DNA from: JAHEAO01 sp041633555 | GTDB taxonomy: Bacteria; Pseudomonadota; Alphaproteobacteria; Rhodobacterales; Rhodobacteraceae | Direction: 5' to 3' | Assembly: GCA_041633555.1 (NCBI GenBank) | Contig: JBFKFZ010000002.1 | Span: 1 to 64,000 of the forward strand | DNA: 64,000 bases | In this document: one piece after another, positions 10,474 through 19,441 of the stretch | How positions within the stretch are numbered: position 1 is the first letter of the stretch | Layout of the letters: the number at the start of each line of letters is the position of its first letter | The notes under the pieces: generated by a model | What the model saw: the letters and a program-made list of their open reading frames with translations, nothing else | Told to the model about the DNA's origin: nothing | Database searches by the model: none | Translations under genes and position numbers: made by a program

Positions 10474-10508
10474 GTCCGGCCATCAATGTTCAACATCTCA
10501 ATCAGTCC

Positions 10509-10586
10509 AGCGCCCGGCCCGAGGGTGGGCGTCGAGCGCCCGCCTTGGGGGGCGGGTCGGGCGCTGTCCGGCTCTGCGAACCGGAC
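10509..10586 (+). promoter_or_regulatory. Structured leader with competing stems upstream of cimA
   Basis: The octamer AGCGCCCG occurs at 10509-10516 and again at 10535-10542; both can pair with CGGGCGCT at 10558-10565. A further perfect stem GTCCGG (10566-10571)/CCGGAC (10581-10586) follows. There is no T run. The two alternative pairings resemble an attenuator or a processed 3' end of cysS, but no known RNA family is recognised. Confidence 0.4.
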
Positions 10587-10599
10587 GGAACGGACCAAA

Positions 10600-10619
10600 T
10601 AGGGGTTAACAATCCCCTA
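10600..10619. promoter_or_regulatory. Candidate operator dyad upstream of cimA
   Basis: TAGGGGTTAACAATCCCCTA is a near-perfect inverted repeat about 75 bases before the cimA start. It could bind a dimeric regulator; the protein is unknown. Confidence 0.4.
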
Positions 10620-10693
10620 ACGGAAAATTGTAACACCTTGAAATCATTCATGATGGCACCGTGTCCGCGCGCGGACAAAACCGGGAAAGACCG

Positions 10694-12316
10694 ATGACCC
10701 GCGAAACCCTCTCCCTTTTCGACACCACTCTCCGCGACGGCCAGCAGACCCAAGGGGTGCAGTTCTCGACCCCCGAAAAGCACCTGATCGCGGCGACCCT
10801 CGATGCCCTCGGGCTCGACTATATCGAGGGCGGCTGGCCCGGTGCGAACCCGACCGACAGCGAGTTCTTCGCCGACCCACCTAAGACCCGCGCGAACTTC
10901 ACCGCCTTCGGCATGACCAAGCGCTCGGGCCGGTCGGCGGAGAATGACGACGTGCTGGCGGCGGTGATGAATGCCGGCACGGCCTCCGTTTGCCTTGTTG
11001 GCAAGGCGCATCCCTTCCATGTCGAGACCGCGCTCGGCATCCCCTTGGCCGAGAATGTCGACAACATCGCCCGGAGTTTCGAGCATATCGTTGCCTCCGG
11101 CCGCGAGGCCATCTTCGATGCCGAGCATTTCTTTGACGGCTACAAGGCCGACCCCGATTACGCGCTGGAATGCCTGCATGCCGCCCACGATGCCGGCGCC
11201 CGTTGGATCGTCCTTTGCGACACCAATGGCGGCACCCTGCCGGCGGAGGTTCATGCGATTACCCGTGCGGTGATAGAAGGCGGCATTCCGGGCACCCACG
11301 TCGCGATCCACACCCATGACGATACCGGCAATGCGGTCGCCAATTCGCTGGCCGCCGTTGATGCCGGCGCGCGGCAGATCCAGGGCACACTGAACGGGCT
11401 TGGCGAGCGCTGCGGCAATGCCAACCTGACGACGCTGATCCCGACGCTGCTGCTGAAGGAGCCCTATCGCAGCCGGTTTCAGACCGGCGTAACCATGGAG
11501 GCGCTGGCGGGCCTTACCCATGCCTCGCGCCTGCTCGACGATATCCTGAACCGTGTGCCGCTGCGCTCATCACCTTATGTCGGTGCCTCGGCCTTCGCCC
11601 ACAAGGCGGGCCTGCATGCCAGCGCGATCCTGAAGGATCCCTCGACCTACGAACATGTCGAGCCGGGCGTGGTCGGCAATGCCCGCATCGTGCCGATGTC
11701 GAACCAGGCCGGGCAGTCGAACCTGCGGACCCGGCTCGAGGAGATGGGCCTGCAGGTCGAGAAGGTCGACCCTGCGCTTGGCCGCATCCTCGAGGTAATC
11801 AAGGAGCGCGAGGCCGAGGGCTATTCCTACGACACCGCGCAGGCCAGTTTCGAGTTACTGGCGCGGCGCGAACTGGGCCAGTTGCCGAACTTCTTCGAGG
11901 TCAAGCGCTACAAGGTGACGGTGGAGCGGCGGAAGAACAAGTACAACCGCACCGTCAGCCTGTCCGAAGCCGTGGTCGTGGTGAAGATCGGCGGCGTCAA
12001 GATGCTGTCGGTCAGCGAGTCGATGGATGAGCGCGGCTCCGATCGGGGCCCGGTGAACGCTCTCTCAAAGGCTTTGGCCAAGGATCTCGGCCCCTACCAG
12101 GCAATGATCGATGATATGCATCTCGTGGATTTCAAGGTCCGCATCACGCAAGGCGGCACCGAGGCGGTGACTCGCGTCGTGATCGACAGCGAGGATAGCA
12201 AGGGCCGGCGCTGGTCGACTGTCGGGGTCTCGCCTAACATCGTCGACGCCTCGTTCGAGGCGCTCCTCGATGCGATCAACTGGAAACTGATCCAGGACGG
12301 GGCCAGCCCTGCATGA
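10694..12316 (+). CDS. cimA: Citramalate synthase (LeuA type 3, alpha-IPM synthase family)
   Basis: 540 residues. The N-terminal HMGL-type TIM barrel starts with LFDTTLRDGQQTQGV, holding the catalytic Arg-Asp pair, and has the metal-binding HTHDDTGNAVANS segment near residue 210. The C-terminal LeuA regulatory domain follows (about 400-535). CimA condenses pyruvate and acetyl-CoA to (R)-citramalate for isoleucine synthesis. The start at 10694 (GGGAAAG upstream) is preferred to GTG at 10661. Homocitrate or isopropylmalate synthase activity is less likely given the type-3 sequence. Confidence 0.88.
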   Translation: MTRETLSLFDTTLRDGQQTQGVQFSTPEKHLIAATLDALGLDYIEGGWPGANPTDSEFFADPPKTRANFTAFGMTKRSGRSAENDDVLAAVMNAGTASVCLVGKAHPFHVETALGIPLAENVDNIARSFEHIVASGREAIFDAEHFFDGYKADPDYALECLHAAHDAGARWIVLCDTNGGTLPAEVHAITRAVIEGGIPGTHVAIHTHDDTGNAVANSLAAVDAGARQIQGTLNGLGERCGNANLTTLIPTLLLKEPYRSRFQTGVTMEALAGLTHASRLLDDILNRVPLRSSPYVGASAFAHKAGLHASAILKDPSTYEHVEPGVVGNARIVPMSNQAGQSNLRTRLEEMGLQVEKVDPALGRILEVIKEREAEGYSYDTAQASFELLARRELGQLPNFFEVKRYKVTVERRKNKYNRTVSLSEAVVVVKIGGVKMLSVSESMDERGSDRGPVNALSKALAKDLGPYQAMIDDMHLVDFKVRITQGGTEAVTRVVIDSEDSKGRRWSTVGVSPNIVDASFEALLDAINWKLIQDGASPA

Positions 12317-13068
12317 GCCTCGCGGCCTGTGCCGAGATCACCCGCCGGGGCGATCCCGACCGGTTCCTGTCGGCGATGGCCGCTCCGGTTGCGGCACGGA
12401 AAGTGCTGTTCCCGATCTATGCCTTCAATGTCGAGGTCGCCCGCGCGCCCTGGGTGACGGACGAGCCGATGATCGCCGAGATGCGGCTGCAATGGTGGCG
12501 CGATGCGCTGGCCGAGATCGGCGCGGGTGGCGTGATCCGCAACCATGAGGTTGTGACAGAGCTGGCGCATGTGCTGCCGCCCGAGATGGTCCCGGTACTC
12601 GACCGGCTGATCGAGGCGCGGCGCTGGGATGTCGGGAAAGAACCGTTCGTGGATCTTCAGGCGTTCGAAACCTATCTTGCCGCGACCTCGGGCGGGCTGA
12701 TGCAGGCAGCCTGCGCTGCGCTGGGGGCCAAAGCCGAGCCAGGCATCGCGGCGATTGGACTGGCGCAGGGACTGGCCAATTTCTGGCGCGCCGTTCCGAA
12801 GCTGCTGGCCGCAGGTCGGGCGCCGCTTGTCGCGACGGGCGGCGCGGACAGGGTCAAGTATGCGCGTCAGGCCCTTGACGGGATGGTGCAGGCGCGGCGG
12901 CATGTGCCGAAGGCCACCCGTCCGGCCACACGGGCCGCCTGGCTGGCCGGGCCGGTCCTGCGGCGCGTGATCCGCGATCCGTCTGCGATAGCAGATGGCC
13001 GGCTGGAGCCGTCAGAGTTCACGCGAAAAAGCAGCCTGCTCTGGCGTTCTACGCTGGGACACGGCTAA
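12313..13068 (+). CDS. Squalene/phytoene synthase-family protein (NDUFAF6-like)
   Basis: 251 residues. Family motifs are FPIYAFNVEVARAP and MRLQWWRDAL. The Asp-rich prenyl-diphosphate motifs of true phytoene synthases (DXXXD) are not evident, which fits the NDUFAF6-like branch linked in mitochondria to complex I assembly. Carotenoid synthesis is therefore doubtful. The ATG overlaps the cimA stop by 4 bases, implying co-translation. Confidence 0.75.
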   Translation: MSLAACAEITRRGDPDRFLSAMAAPVAARKVLFPIYAFNVEVARAPWVTDEPMIAEMRLQWWRDALAEIGAGGVIRNHEVVTELAHVLPPEMVPVLDRLIEARRWDVGKEPFVDLQAFETYLAATSGGLMQAACAALGAKAEPGIAAIGLAQGLANFWRAVPKLLAAGRAPLVATGGADRVKYARQALDGMVQARRHVPKATRPATRAAWLAGPVLRRVIRDPSAIADGRLEPSEFTRKSSLLWRSTLGHG

Positions 13069-13071
13069 AAC

Positions 13072-13191
13072 TCAGAAAAGCCGGAATTCCATCGGCCCCA
13101 GGACATGCCCGTCTCTGGACGTTGTCCCGACCGATGTGAAGAGCGTTGTCACAATGAACAATGCTATTAAAGCAGCCGTCGTGAACCGCAT
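13072..13191 (-). CDS. Possible small membrane protein (39 aa)
   Basis: On the minus strand an ATG at 13191 opens a 39-residue frame, MRFTTAALIALFIVTTLFTS then VGTTSRDGHVLGPMEFRLF, with one hydrophobic helix (residues 7-21) and a polar tail. GGGGG lies about 6 bases before the ATG. It ends 3 bases from the stop of the convergent gene. A real small single-pass protein is plausible; no homolog is known to me. Confidence 0.4.
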   Translation of the reverse strand: MRFTTAALIALFIVTTLFTSVGTTSRDGHVLGPMEFRLF

Positions 13192-13314
13192 GGTGACCCC
13201 CGTCAATATCATCACGATCATGCCAAAAAAGGCAGAAACGTGCAATGTTCATGGCCGAAATATGGCCGTTTGTCTGAGTTTTTCGACGATTTCGTGTGGT
13301 TGCGAATGGCAATT

Positions 13315-14586
13315 CTATTGCCGGTTGTCGATTCCAGTCGGTTCAAAGGAATCGGGTCGCAACGCCAGCCAGATCAGCGCGCCGCCGGCCAGCATCAGGA
13401 ACGGCACCATCGCCATGTTGACGGCTGTCCAGCCCTCGACCGCGCTTCCGCCCGAGCAATTCATCAAGCCACCCGAGGCGAGCGATGCCACAGTGACGCA
13501 GCCGAATACCATCATGTCATTCATGCCCTGAACTCGGCCGCGCTCTTCAGGCCGGTGTGCGCCCGCCAGCATCGTCGTGGCGCCGATGAAGCCGAAATTC
13601 CAGCCGAGTCCGAGTAGGATCAGCGCGAGGAAGAAGTTCTCGAGATTGACGCCGGCAAGTCCGACGCCGCCTGCACCGGCAAGGATGACCAGCCCGGCAG
13701 CCACGATCTTCTGCGCGCCAAAGCGGTTGATCAGGTGCCCCGTAAAGAAAGACGGTGCGAACATCGCCAGCACGTGACCGGTGACGACATCCGCAGCATC
13801 GGCCTTGTCAAAGCCGCATCCGACCACCGCCAAAGGCGTCGAGGTCATCACGAGGTTCATCAGCGCGTAAGACACCATGGCGCAGATGATCGCGACCGCG
13901 ATGCGCGGGGTTTGCAGCAATTCGAGGCGGCTGCGAGCACGTGGGCTGTCGGGCAGAGCCGGGGGCGGTCGGGGGATGTCGAGGAACAGGAACAGCAGCG
14001 AGCCGACCAGATTCAGCGCGATCACGGTGATATAGCTGCCCAGGAAGGTCACGACCATGGCATCCGCCGTCAGCTTGACCAGCTGAGGTCCGATCACCGC
14101 CGAAAGAAGCCCGCCCGCCATGACATAGGAGATCGCCTTGGGACGGAACGCGTCCGAGGCGGTATCGACGGCGGCAAACCGGTAAAAACCCTGTGCGGAC
14201 ATGTAGATACCGGTCAGGAACGATCCCAGCAGGAAGAGCGGGAAACTTGCTTGCATCAGCCCGGCGGCACCGATCGCCGCGCCGATGCTGCCGCCTGCCG
14301 AGCCGACGAAGAACCCGGCCTTGCGGCCATAGCGCTGCATCAGCGCCGAAAGCGGCGTGGCCGACAGCATGGAGCCCAGCACGATCAGCGAGATCGGAAG
14401 CGTGGCGAAACAGACATTCGAAGCCAGAGATTGCCCGGCCAGACCGCCGATCACGAATATGATCGGCATCTGTGCGCCGAGTATCGCCTGTGCCAGCACA
14501 AGTATGACGACGTTGCGACGAGCGCGGCGGTCATCAATCGGGCCGGACGGCTCAGCTGGTACGGTGCTGGCGGACAGATCAGTCAT
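13315..14586 (-). CDS. MFS transporter
   Basis: 423 residues with about 12 hydrophobic helices in two halves. The loop 2-3 motif is seen as ALMQRYGRKAGFFVG near residue 85, and its second-half counterpart as HLINRFGAQK. The inner-membrane carrier may export small molecules; the substrate is not predictable. It is convergent with the squalene-synthase-like gene and about 40 bases downstream of cobB on the same strand, so read-through from cobAB is possible. Confidence 0.85.
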   Translation of the reverse strand: MTDLSASTVPAEPSGPIDDRRARRNVVILVLAQAILGAQMPIIFVIGGLAGQSLASNVCFATLPISLIVLGSMLSATPLSALMQRYGRKAGFFVGSAGGSIGAAIGAAGLMQASFPLFLLGSFLTGIYMSAQGFYRFAAVDTASDAFRPKAISYVMAGGLLSAVIGPQLVKLTADAMVVTFLGSYITVIALNLVGSLLFLFLDIPRPPPALPDSPRARSRLELLQTPRIAVAIICAMVSYALMNLVMTSTPLAVVGCGFDKADAADVVTGHVLAMFAPSFFTGHLINRFGAQKIVAAGLVILAGAGGVGLAGVNLENFFLALILLGLGWNFGFIGATTMLAGAHRPEERGRVQGMNDMMVFGCVTVASLASGGLMNCSGGSAVEGWTAVNMAMVPFLMLAGGALIWLALRPDSFEPTGIDNRQ

Positions 14587-14624
14587 GCGCCGGAACTAGC
14601 GCTCCTCGGGCGCGAGGGAAAGGT

Positions 14625-15929
14625 TCAAAGTAATTCGATGATATGCGCGAAAGAGCCGCTGACATTGCCACTGACCAGCCCCATATCCGGCAGCCGGTTG
14701 CCTTCCGCATCCTCGGCCTGCCACAGCGGCTCGCCCTCGGCCCGAAGAGTCGTGGCATAGTGGAATTCGTGCGCTGCGAATTCCCCGGCAACGCCTAGTT
14801 CACGCGACTTTGCCCCGGCAAAGCCTCGCAGCCGCCGATAACCGAGATGCAGCTTGCGGTTACCAAAACTGGTCTCCAGGGCCAAGAGGCCGGCCATCTT
14901 GTGACTCTTGCCCTCGGCATCCGTCAGGCTTTCGCCGAGCACGATGTAACCGCCGCATTCTCCATATATTCCAGTTGATTGCGAGGCTTTTCTTAGGCTC
15001 TCAAGAAAGGTCCCGGCGGCGGCGATCCGGGCAGCGTGCAACTCGGGATAGCCGCCGGGCAGATAGACGCGGTCGGCCTCTGGAACGGGCTCGTTCGCGA
15101 GCGGCGAGAAGAACCGCAGTTCGGCCCCGGCATGGCGCCAGGTCGCCAGTTCATGCGGGTAGATGAATGCGAACGCCTCATCATGCGCGATGGCGATACG
15201 CTGGCGACAGGTGTCCTTGGTTAGGGCGTTCGAAAAAGCGCTGGCAGCCTCGAAGGGCGCGGCAAGTGACTGCAGCGCATCAAGGTCGATCCGGGCGCGC
15301 ATGACCTCGGCGGCGCGGTCGAGAAAGGCCTGAATGTCCGGGTGCTCGCCCGCCTGCACGAGCCCTAGATGGCGCGATGGCAGGGTGAGAGCCTCGCTGC
15401 GTGGCACGGCGCCGAGGACCGGGAGGCTCAGCGGGTCGAGCGCGCGACGCAGCATGGCCTCGTGCCGGGCGCTGCCGACCCGGTTCAGGATCACTCCGGC
15501 GATGCGGACCTTCGGATCATGCGAAGCGAAGCCCCCGACCAAGGGCGCTACGGACTGAGCCATTTGCGCGGCATCCACCACCAGCACGACCGGCAGGTCG
15601 AGGATGCGGGCCAAGTCCGCCGTCGCCCCCTTGCCATCCGGCGGGGCGCCGTCGAACAGGCCCATCGCGCCTTCGATCAGCAACAGGCCCTCGCCAGCGG
15701 CCAGCGAGCGGATCCGGGCCGGAGTCATTGCCCAGGCGTCGAGATTGAAGCAGGGCACGCCGCAGGCCGCCTCGTGAAACCGGGGATCGATATAGTCCGG
15801 GCCGGATTTCGCGCCACGCACCGGGCCTTGTTTCGATCCTCCGCGCAGCGCCCGCAACAGGCCGAGCGTTACGGTCGTTTTGCCGCTGCCGGAGGTCGGG
15901 GCGGCGAGGATCAGGCCGTGACCCCGCAT
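14625..15929 (-). CDS. cobB: Cobyrinate a,c-diamide synthase
   Basis: 434 residues. The N-terminal P-loop domain has APTSGSGKTTVTLG (residues 10-23) and KSGPDYIDPRFH; the C-terminal class I glutamine amidotransferase domain has GECGGYIVLGE with the nucleophilic Cys. It amidates the a and c side chains of (hydrogeno)byrinate using ATP and glutamine, in cobalamin synthesis. Overlaps cobA by 1 base. It is assigned CobB/CbiA; substrate form (with or without cobalt) cannot be read from sequence. Confidence 0.93.
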   Translation of the reverse strand: MRGHGLILAAPTSGSGKTTVTLGLLRALRGGSKQGPVRGAKSGPDYIDPRFHEAACGVPCFNLDAWAMTPARIRSLAAGEGLLLIEGAMGLFDGAPPDGKGATADLARILDLPVVLVVDAAQMAQSVAPLVGGFASHDPKVRIAGVILNRVGSARHEAMLRRALDPLSLPVLGAVPRSEALTLPSRHLGLVQAGEHPDIQAFLDRAAEVMRARIDLDALQSLAAPFEAASAFSNALTKDTCRQRIAIAHDEAFAFIYPHELATWRHAGAELRFFSPLANEPVPEADRVYLPGGYPELHAARIAAAGTFLESLRKASQSTGIYGECGGYIVLGESLTDAEGKSHKMAGLLALETSFGNRKLHLGYRRLRGFAGAKSRELGVAGEFAAHEFHYATTLRAEGEPLWQAEDAEGNRLPDMGLVSGNVSGSFAHIIELL

Positions 15930-16783
15930 CAGGCGCTTTCGGCCGGCTTGCCGCGCCCCAGCGGATCGAGATTGCGCGGCGCGGCTCCTGCTGCCATCGC
16001 CTGCCAGTCGAGCGCCTGCCGCATCAGCACCGAGCGCCCGACGCAGATGATCGCCGGCGGTTCGATCCCCTCCGCCGCGATGTCGCCCTCGATCCGGCCA
16101 AGCGTGGTTTCGAGCACTCTTTGCGTGGGCGTGGTGGCGTTGGTGACTAGCGCCACCGGTTCATCGGCGGCCCGGCCGGCGGCGAGCAGCGCGGCCGAGA
16201 TCCGGGCGATGTGCTTCATCCCCATATAGATGACGATCACCTGCGAGCCATTTGAAATTGCGGCCCAATCCAGAGAGGAGGGTGTCTCTCCCGACTGATC
16301 GTGGCCAGTCACGAAGGTCACCGACTGGTTCACGTCGCGGTGGGTGACCGGGATCCCCGCATAGGCCAACCCGCCGATGCCCGCACTGATGCCCGGGATG
16401 ATCCGGATCGGGATGCCGTGCTGGACCAGCGTTTGCGCCTCTTCGCCGCCGCGGCCAAAAACGAAGGGATCGCCGCCCTTCAGCCGCAGCACTCGCTTGC
16501 CCTCGCGCGCGAGGTCGACAAGCCGCAATGAGATGTCGCGCTGCCGCGCCGAGGGCTTGCCGCCACGCTTGCCGGCGTAGATCGCCTCGGCCTCCGGCCT
16601 GGCCCAATCGAGGATCGCGGTCTCGACCAGCGCGTCATAGACGATCACATCGGCCTGCCGCAGCGCATTGAACCCATGCAGCGTCAAGAGCCCCGGATCG
16701 CCGGGTCCGGCGCCGCAAAGCCAGACCCAGCCGGGCAGAAGCTCGGGCCAGGCGGCATCCGGGAGTGAGGGCGAATCGGTCAT
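15929..16783 (-). CDS. cobA: Uroporphyrinogen-III C-methyltransferase
   Basis: 284 residues of the SAM-dependent tetrapyrrole methylase fold. LCGAGPGDPGLLTL near residue 20, KRGGKPSARQ, and VLRLKGGDPFVFGRGGEE near 100 are signatures of CobA/SumT. It makes precorrin-2 from uroporphyrinogen III, the branch point to cobalamin and siroheme. There is no CysG-type fused domain. It heads the cobA-cobB unit behind a structured leader. Confidence 0.95.
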   Translation of the reverse strand: MTDSPSLPDAAWPELLPGWVWLCGAGPGDPGLLTLHGFNALRQADVIVYDALVETAILDWARPEAEAIYAGKRGGKPSARQRDISLRLVDLAREGKRVLRLKGGDPFVFGRGGEEAQTLVQHGIPIRIIPGISAGIGGLAYAGIPVTHRDVNQSVTFVTGHDQSGETPSSLDWAAISNGSQVIVIYMGMKHIARISAALLAAGRAADEPVALVTNATTPTQRVLETTLGRIEGDIAAEGIEPPAIICVGRSVLMRQALDWQAMAAGAAPRNLDPLGRGKPAESA

Positions 16784-16844
16784 GTCCCGGTTATGCCGCG
16801 CAGCGCCGGATCGTGAAAGACCGCTTCGCGACAGCCCGTAGGCA

Positions 16845-16990
16845 GGCTGCGGCGGAGATGTTGCCTAATTGCGACGCCTGCGGCGTCAAGACAAAGCCGG
16901 ACCTGCCCTCGGCAGGCTTCCCAGTCGAAAGGGTGGGAGCAGCCACGCTGCCTGCTTCCGTTCGAGTATCCTCCCGTCGGAGGCCTCGCG
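16845..16990 (-). promoter_or_regulatory. Cobalamin-riboswitch-like structured leader of cobA
   Basis: Read on the minus strand, the region has CCTCC/GGAGG (16970-16983), then GAACGGAAG, GCTGCTCCCAC (16933-16943), CGACTGGGAAGCCTGCC (16911-16927), and further perfect stems CCTGCC/GGCAGG and GACGCC/GGCGTC. Order and short motifs resemble RF00174 (GGGAA, CTGCCCCCGCAACTG, CACTGGGAAGG), but I cannot find a clear B12 box (AGYCMGGAGACC). Its position before cobA supports regulation by cobalamin. Confidence 0.45.
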
Positions 16991-17040
16991 CACGCAGAAT
17001 GTCGTTTCGGCACCGCAATGGCGGGCCTATAGTCCGCCCT

Positions 17041-18087
17041 ATGACAGGCAAACCGATCACCGAGTTGCGCCGTGGCTGGACCACCGGCGCTTGTGCCACC
17101 GCCGCCACCAAGGCAGGGCTGATGCGGCTTTGGGGTGGGGCATTCCCGGCGGAGATTGAAATTACGCTGCCGCGCGGTGAAACCCCGGTCTTTCCGTTGG
17201 CCGAGACGGCAGAGGGCGACGGCTGGGCCGAGGCCGGCATTACCAAGGATGCCGGCGACGATCCCGACGTAACCCACGGGGCCCTGATCAAGGCGCGTGT
17301 CGTGGCGTCGCCCGGTGGCGTGATCTTCCGCGCCGGTTCGGGTGTCGGGACCGTGACGATGCCGGGTCTTCCGGTCGGTATCGGCGAACCTGCGATCAAT
17401 CCTGTGCCACGGCAATTGATGATCTCTGTGGTCGAGGAAATGGCCGCGAGGTTCGGACAGCGGCCAGATGTCGAGATCACCATCTCGATCCCCGGTGGCG
17501 CGGAGATTGCCAAACGCACGTGGAACCCCCGACTTGGGATCGAGGGCGGGCTGTCGATCTTGGGAACGACGGGAGTGGTCAGGCCGTTTTCCTGTTCAGC
17601 CTGGATCGCCTCGATCCATCGGGGGGTCGATGTCGCGCGGGCGACCAGGCTGACCCATGTCGCGGGCTGCACGGGGGCGACCAGCGAAGAGGCCGTGCAG
17701 GTGCTTTACGGCCTGCCGGACCACGCGATGCTCGATATGGGGGATTTCTTCGGCGGCCTGATCAAGTATCTGCGCCGGCATCCTATCGCACGACTGACGA
17801 TCGGCGGCGGCATCGGAAAGATCACCAAGCTGGCGCAAGGCGCAGTAGACCTGCATTCGTCCCGCAGCCAGGTCGATTTCGCTCGGTTGGCCGCGATGAC
17901 CGGGGAGGACCGGATTGCCGAAATGCGAACCGTCCTGGCGGCCTACGAGTTGGTCGGGGCGCCGCTGGCCGACGCTGTGGCGAAAGCCGCGTTGGCCGAA
18001 GTGGAACGCCAGATCGGCACGGCTCCGATCGCGCCGAATATCGTCGTTGTCAACCGCGCTGGCGCCATCATAGGGCGGGCAGGATGA
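17041..18087 (+). CDS. cbiD: Cobalt-precorrin-5B (C1)-methyltransferase
   Basis: 348 residues. The N-terminal LRRGWTTGACATAATKAGL is the CbiD signature; GSGVGTVTMPGLPV and GCTGATSEEAV are further conserved stretches. It methylates C-1 during ring contraction. The ATG at 17041 starts the conserved domain. It is divergent from cobA and overlaps cobK by 4 bases. CbiD is classically from the anaerobic route, though many Rhodobacterales carry it with aerobic-type genes. Confidence 0.93.
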   Translation: MTGKPITELRRGWTTGACATAATKAGLMRLWGGAFPAEIEITLPRGETPVFPLAETAEGDGWAEAGITKDAGDDPDVTHGALIKARVVASPGGVIFRAGSGVGTVTMPGLPVGIGEPAINPVPRQLMISVVEEMAARFGQRPDVEITISIPGGAEIAKRTWNPRLGIEGGLSILGTTGVVRPFSCSAWIASIHRGVDVARATRLTHVAGCTGATSEEAVQVLYGLPDHAMLDMGDFFGGLIKYLRRHPIARLTIGGGIGKITKLAQGAVDLHSSRSQVDFARLAAMTGEDRIAEMRTVLAAYELVGAPLADAVAKAALAEVERQIGTAPIAPNIVVVNRAGAIIGRAG

Positions 18088-18818
18088 CGCTGCTGCTGCT
18101 GGCCGGAACCGGCGAGGCCCGGACCATTGCCGAGGCTCTTGCCGATGCGAAGATCCCGGCGGTCGCCTCGCTGGCGGGCGCGACGCGGCAGCCGGCGGAA
18201 CTGGCCATTTCGACGCGGATCGGCGGTTACGGCGACGCTGCCGGGTTTCGGAACTATCTCAGCGAGGCTGGGATCTCGGCTCTGCTCGATGCTACCCATC
18301 CTTTCGCTGTCCGCATGAGTCGGCGCAGTTTGTCCGTCGCAACCGAACTCGGTTTGCCCTACGCGCAATACCTGCGGCCCGCATGGCACCCGGGCCCCGG
18401 CGACGATTGGCGGATGCTGGGGGCTGAGCACGAGGCGGCAGTTCATATCCCAAAGGGGACCACGGTCTTCCTCGCCACCGGACGGCAAACGCTGGACCAT
18501 TTCGCAAATCTCATGGGCCGCCGGCTGATCTGCCGCCAGATCGACCCGCCCGGTCGCCCGTTCCCGTTTCCCGGCGGAGAATTCCGGATCGGACGGCCGC
18601 CCTTTTCGATCGAGGAAGAGGTGGCGCTCTTTCGCGAACTCGGCGTCGACTGGCTCGTGGTCAAGAATGCCGGCGGCGAGGCCAGCCGGTCGAAGCTCGA
18701 TGCGGCGCGGCAACTTGGCATCCCGGTGGCAATGATCCGGCGGCCTGAGGCGCTTGATTGTCACAGGCTAGAAAGCGTCGAGTCGGCAATGGAATGGGTG
18801 CGGGGGCTGTCATGGTAG
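18084..18818 (+). CDS. cobK: Precorrin-6A/cobalt-precorrin-6A reductase
   Basis: 244 residues starting LLLLAGTGEARTIAEALA, the CobK/CbiJ N-terminus, with LLDATHPFAVRMS near 70 and DWLVVKNAGGEASRSKLDAA near the C-terminus. It reduces the macrocycle with NADPH after C-1 methylation, directly following CbiD. The ATG overlaps the cbiD stop; a longer upstream frame is ignored because conservation begins here. Confidence 0.9.
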   Translation: MTLLLLAGTGEARTIAEALADAKIPAVASLAGATRQPAELAISTRIGGYGDAAGFRNYLSEAGISALLDATHPFAVRMSRRSLSVATELGLPYAQYLRPAWHPGPGDDWRMLGAEHEAAVHIPKGTTVFLATGRQTLDHFANLMGRRLICRQIDPPGRPFPFPGGEFRIGRPPFSIEEEVALFRELGVDWLVVKNAGGEASRSKLDAARQLGIPVAMIRRPEALDCHRLESVESAMEWVRGLSW

Positions 18819-19441
18819 GCCGGATCATCGAAACCGATGCCTGCGTTGCGGAAGGGGCTGCGTGGCTGGTCGGGCGCGATCCGCGTTTGGCGGCTGCACT
18901 GGAGCGTGCCGGGCCGCTTCCGCTGCGCCGACGAAAGGATGGCTTCGAGTCACTGCTCGATGCAGTCGTCGCGCAACAGGTCTCGGTCGCCGCCGCTGCT
19001 GCGATCTGGGGTCGGCTCCAGGCCGCACGGCTGACCGGGCCGCGCAATGTGCTGCGTGCAAGTGACGAGGATCTGCGCGCCTGCGGGCTTTCGCGGCAAA
19101 AGATCCTCTGTGCAAAGGCGCTGGCGGGTTCCGGCATTCGCTACCCAGAATTGCGCTCGATGCCCACCGACGAGGTGATCGCGCGGCTTGTCGAGGTGCC
19201 GGGGATCGGACGCTGGACCGCCGAGATCTACGTGATTTTCAGCCTTGGCCGTGCCGATGTCTTCGTGCCCGGCGATCTGGCGCTGCAGGAATCTGCCCGG
19301 ATGATCTTCGATCTCGACGCCCGGCCGACCGAAAAGGCGCTGCGGGCGATGGCCGAGGACTGGTCGCCGTGGCGGGGCGTTGCGGCGCGGCTGTTATGGG
19401 CCTACTACCGGGTGGCCAAGGATCGCGAGGGGATCAGATGA
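18812..19441 (+). CDS. DNA-3-methyladenine glycosylase II (AlkA-like, HhH-GPD)
   Basis: 209 residues. The helix-hairpin-helix LVEVPGIGRWTAEIYVIFSL near residue 130 is followed by FVPGDLALQ, whose Asp is the expected catalytic residue. It lacks the N-terminal domain of E. coli AlkA, as in many alphaproteobacterial forms. It removes alkylated bases from DNA. The start at 18812 overlaps cobK by 7 bases; the placement in the cobalamin operon looks like co-expression rather than shared function. Confidence 0.88.
   Translation: MVGRIIETDACVAEGAAWLVGRDPRLAAALERAGPLPLRRRKDGFESLLDAVVAQQVSVAAAAAIWGRLQAARLTGPRNVLRASDEDLRACGLSRQKILCAKALAGSGIRYPELRSMPTDEVIARLVEVPGIGRWTAEIYVIFSLGRADVFVPGDLALQESARMIFDLDARPTEKALRAMAEDWSPWRGVAARLLWAYYRVAKDREGIR

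Noticed and set aside
12313..13068. Carotenoid phytoene synthase (crtB)
   Set aside because: The Asp-rich prenyl-diphosphate motifs are not evident and no crt genes are nearby; an NDUFAF6-like protein fits better.
16765..17040. N-terminal extension of CbiD
   Set aside because: The open frame runs through the structured leader and has no similarity to CbiD; conservation begins at 17041.
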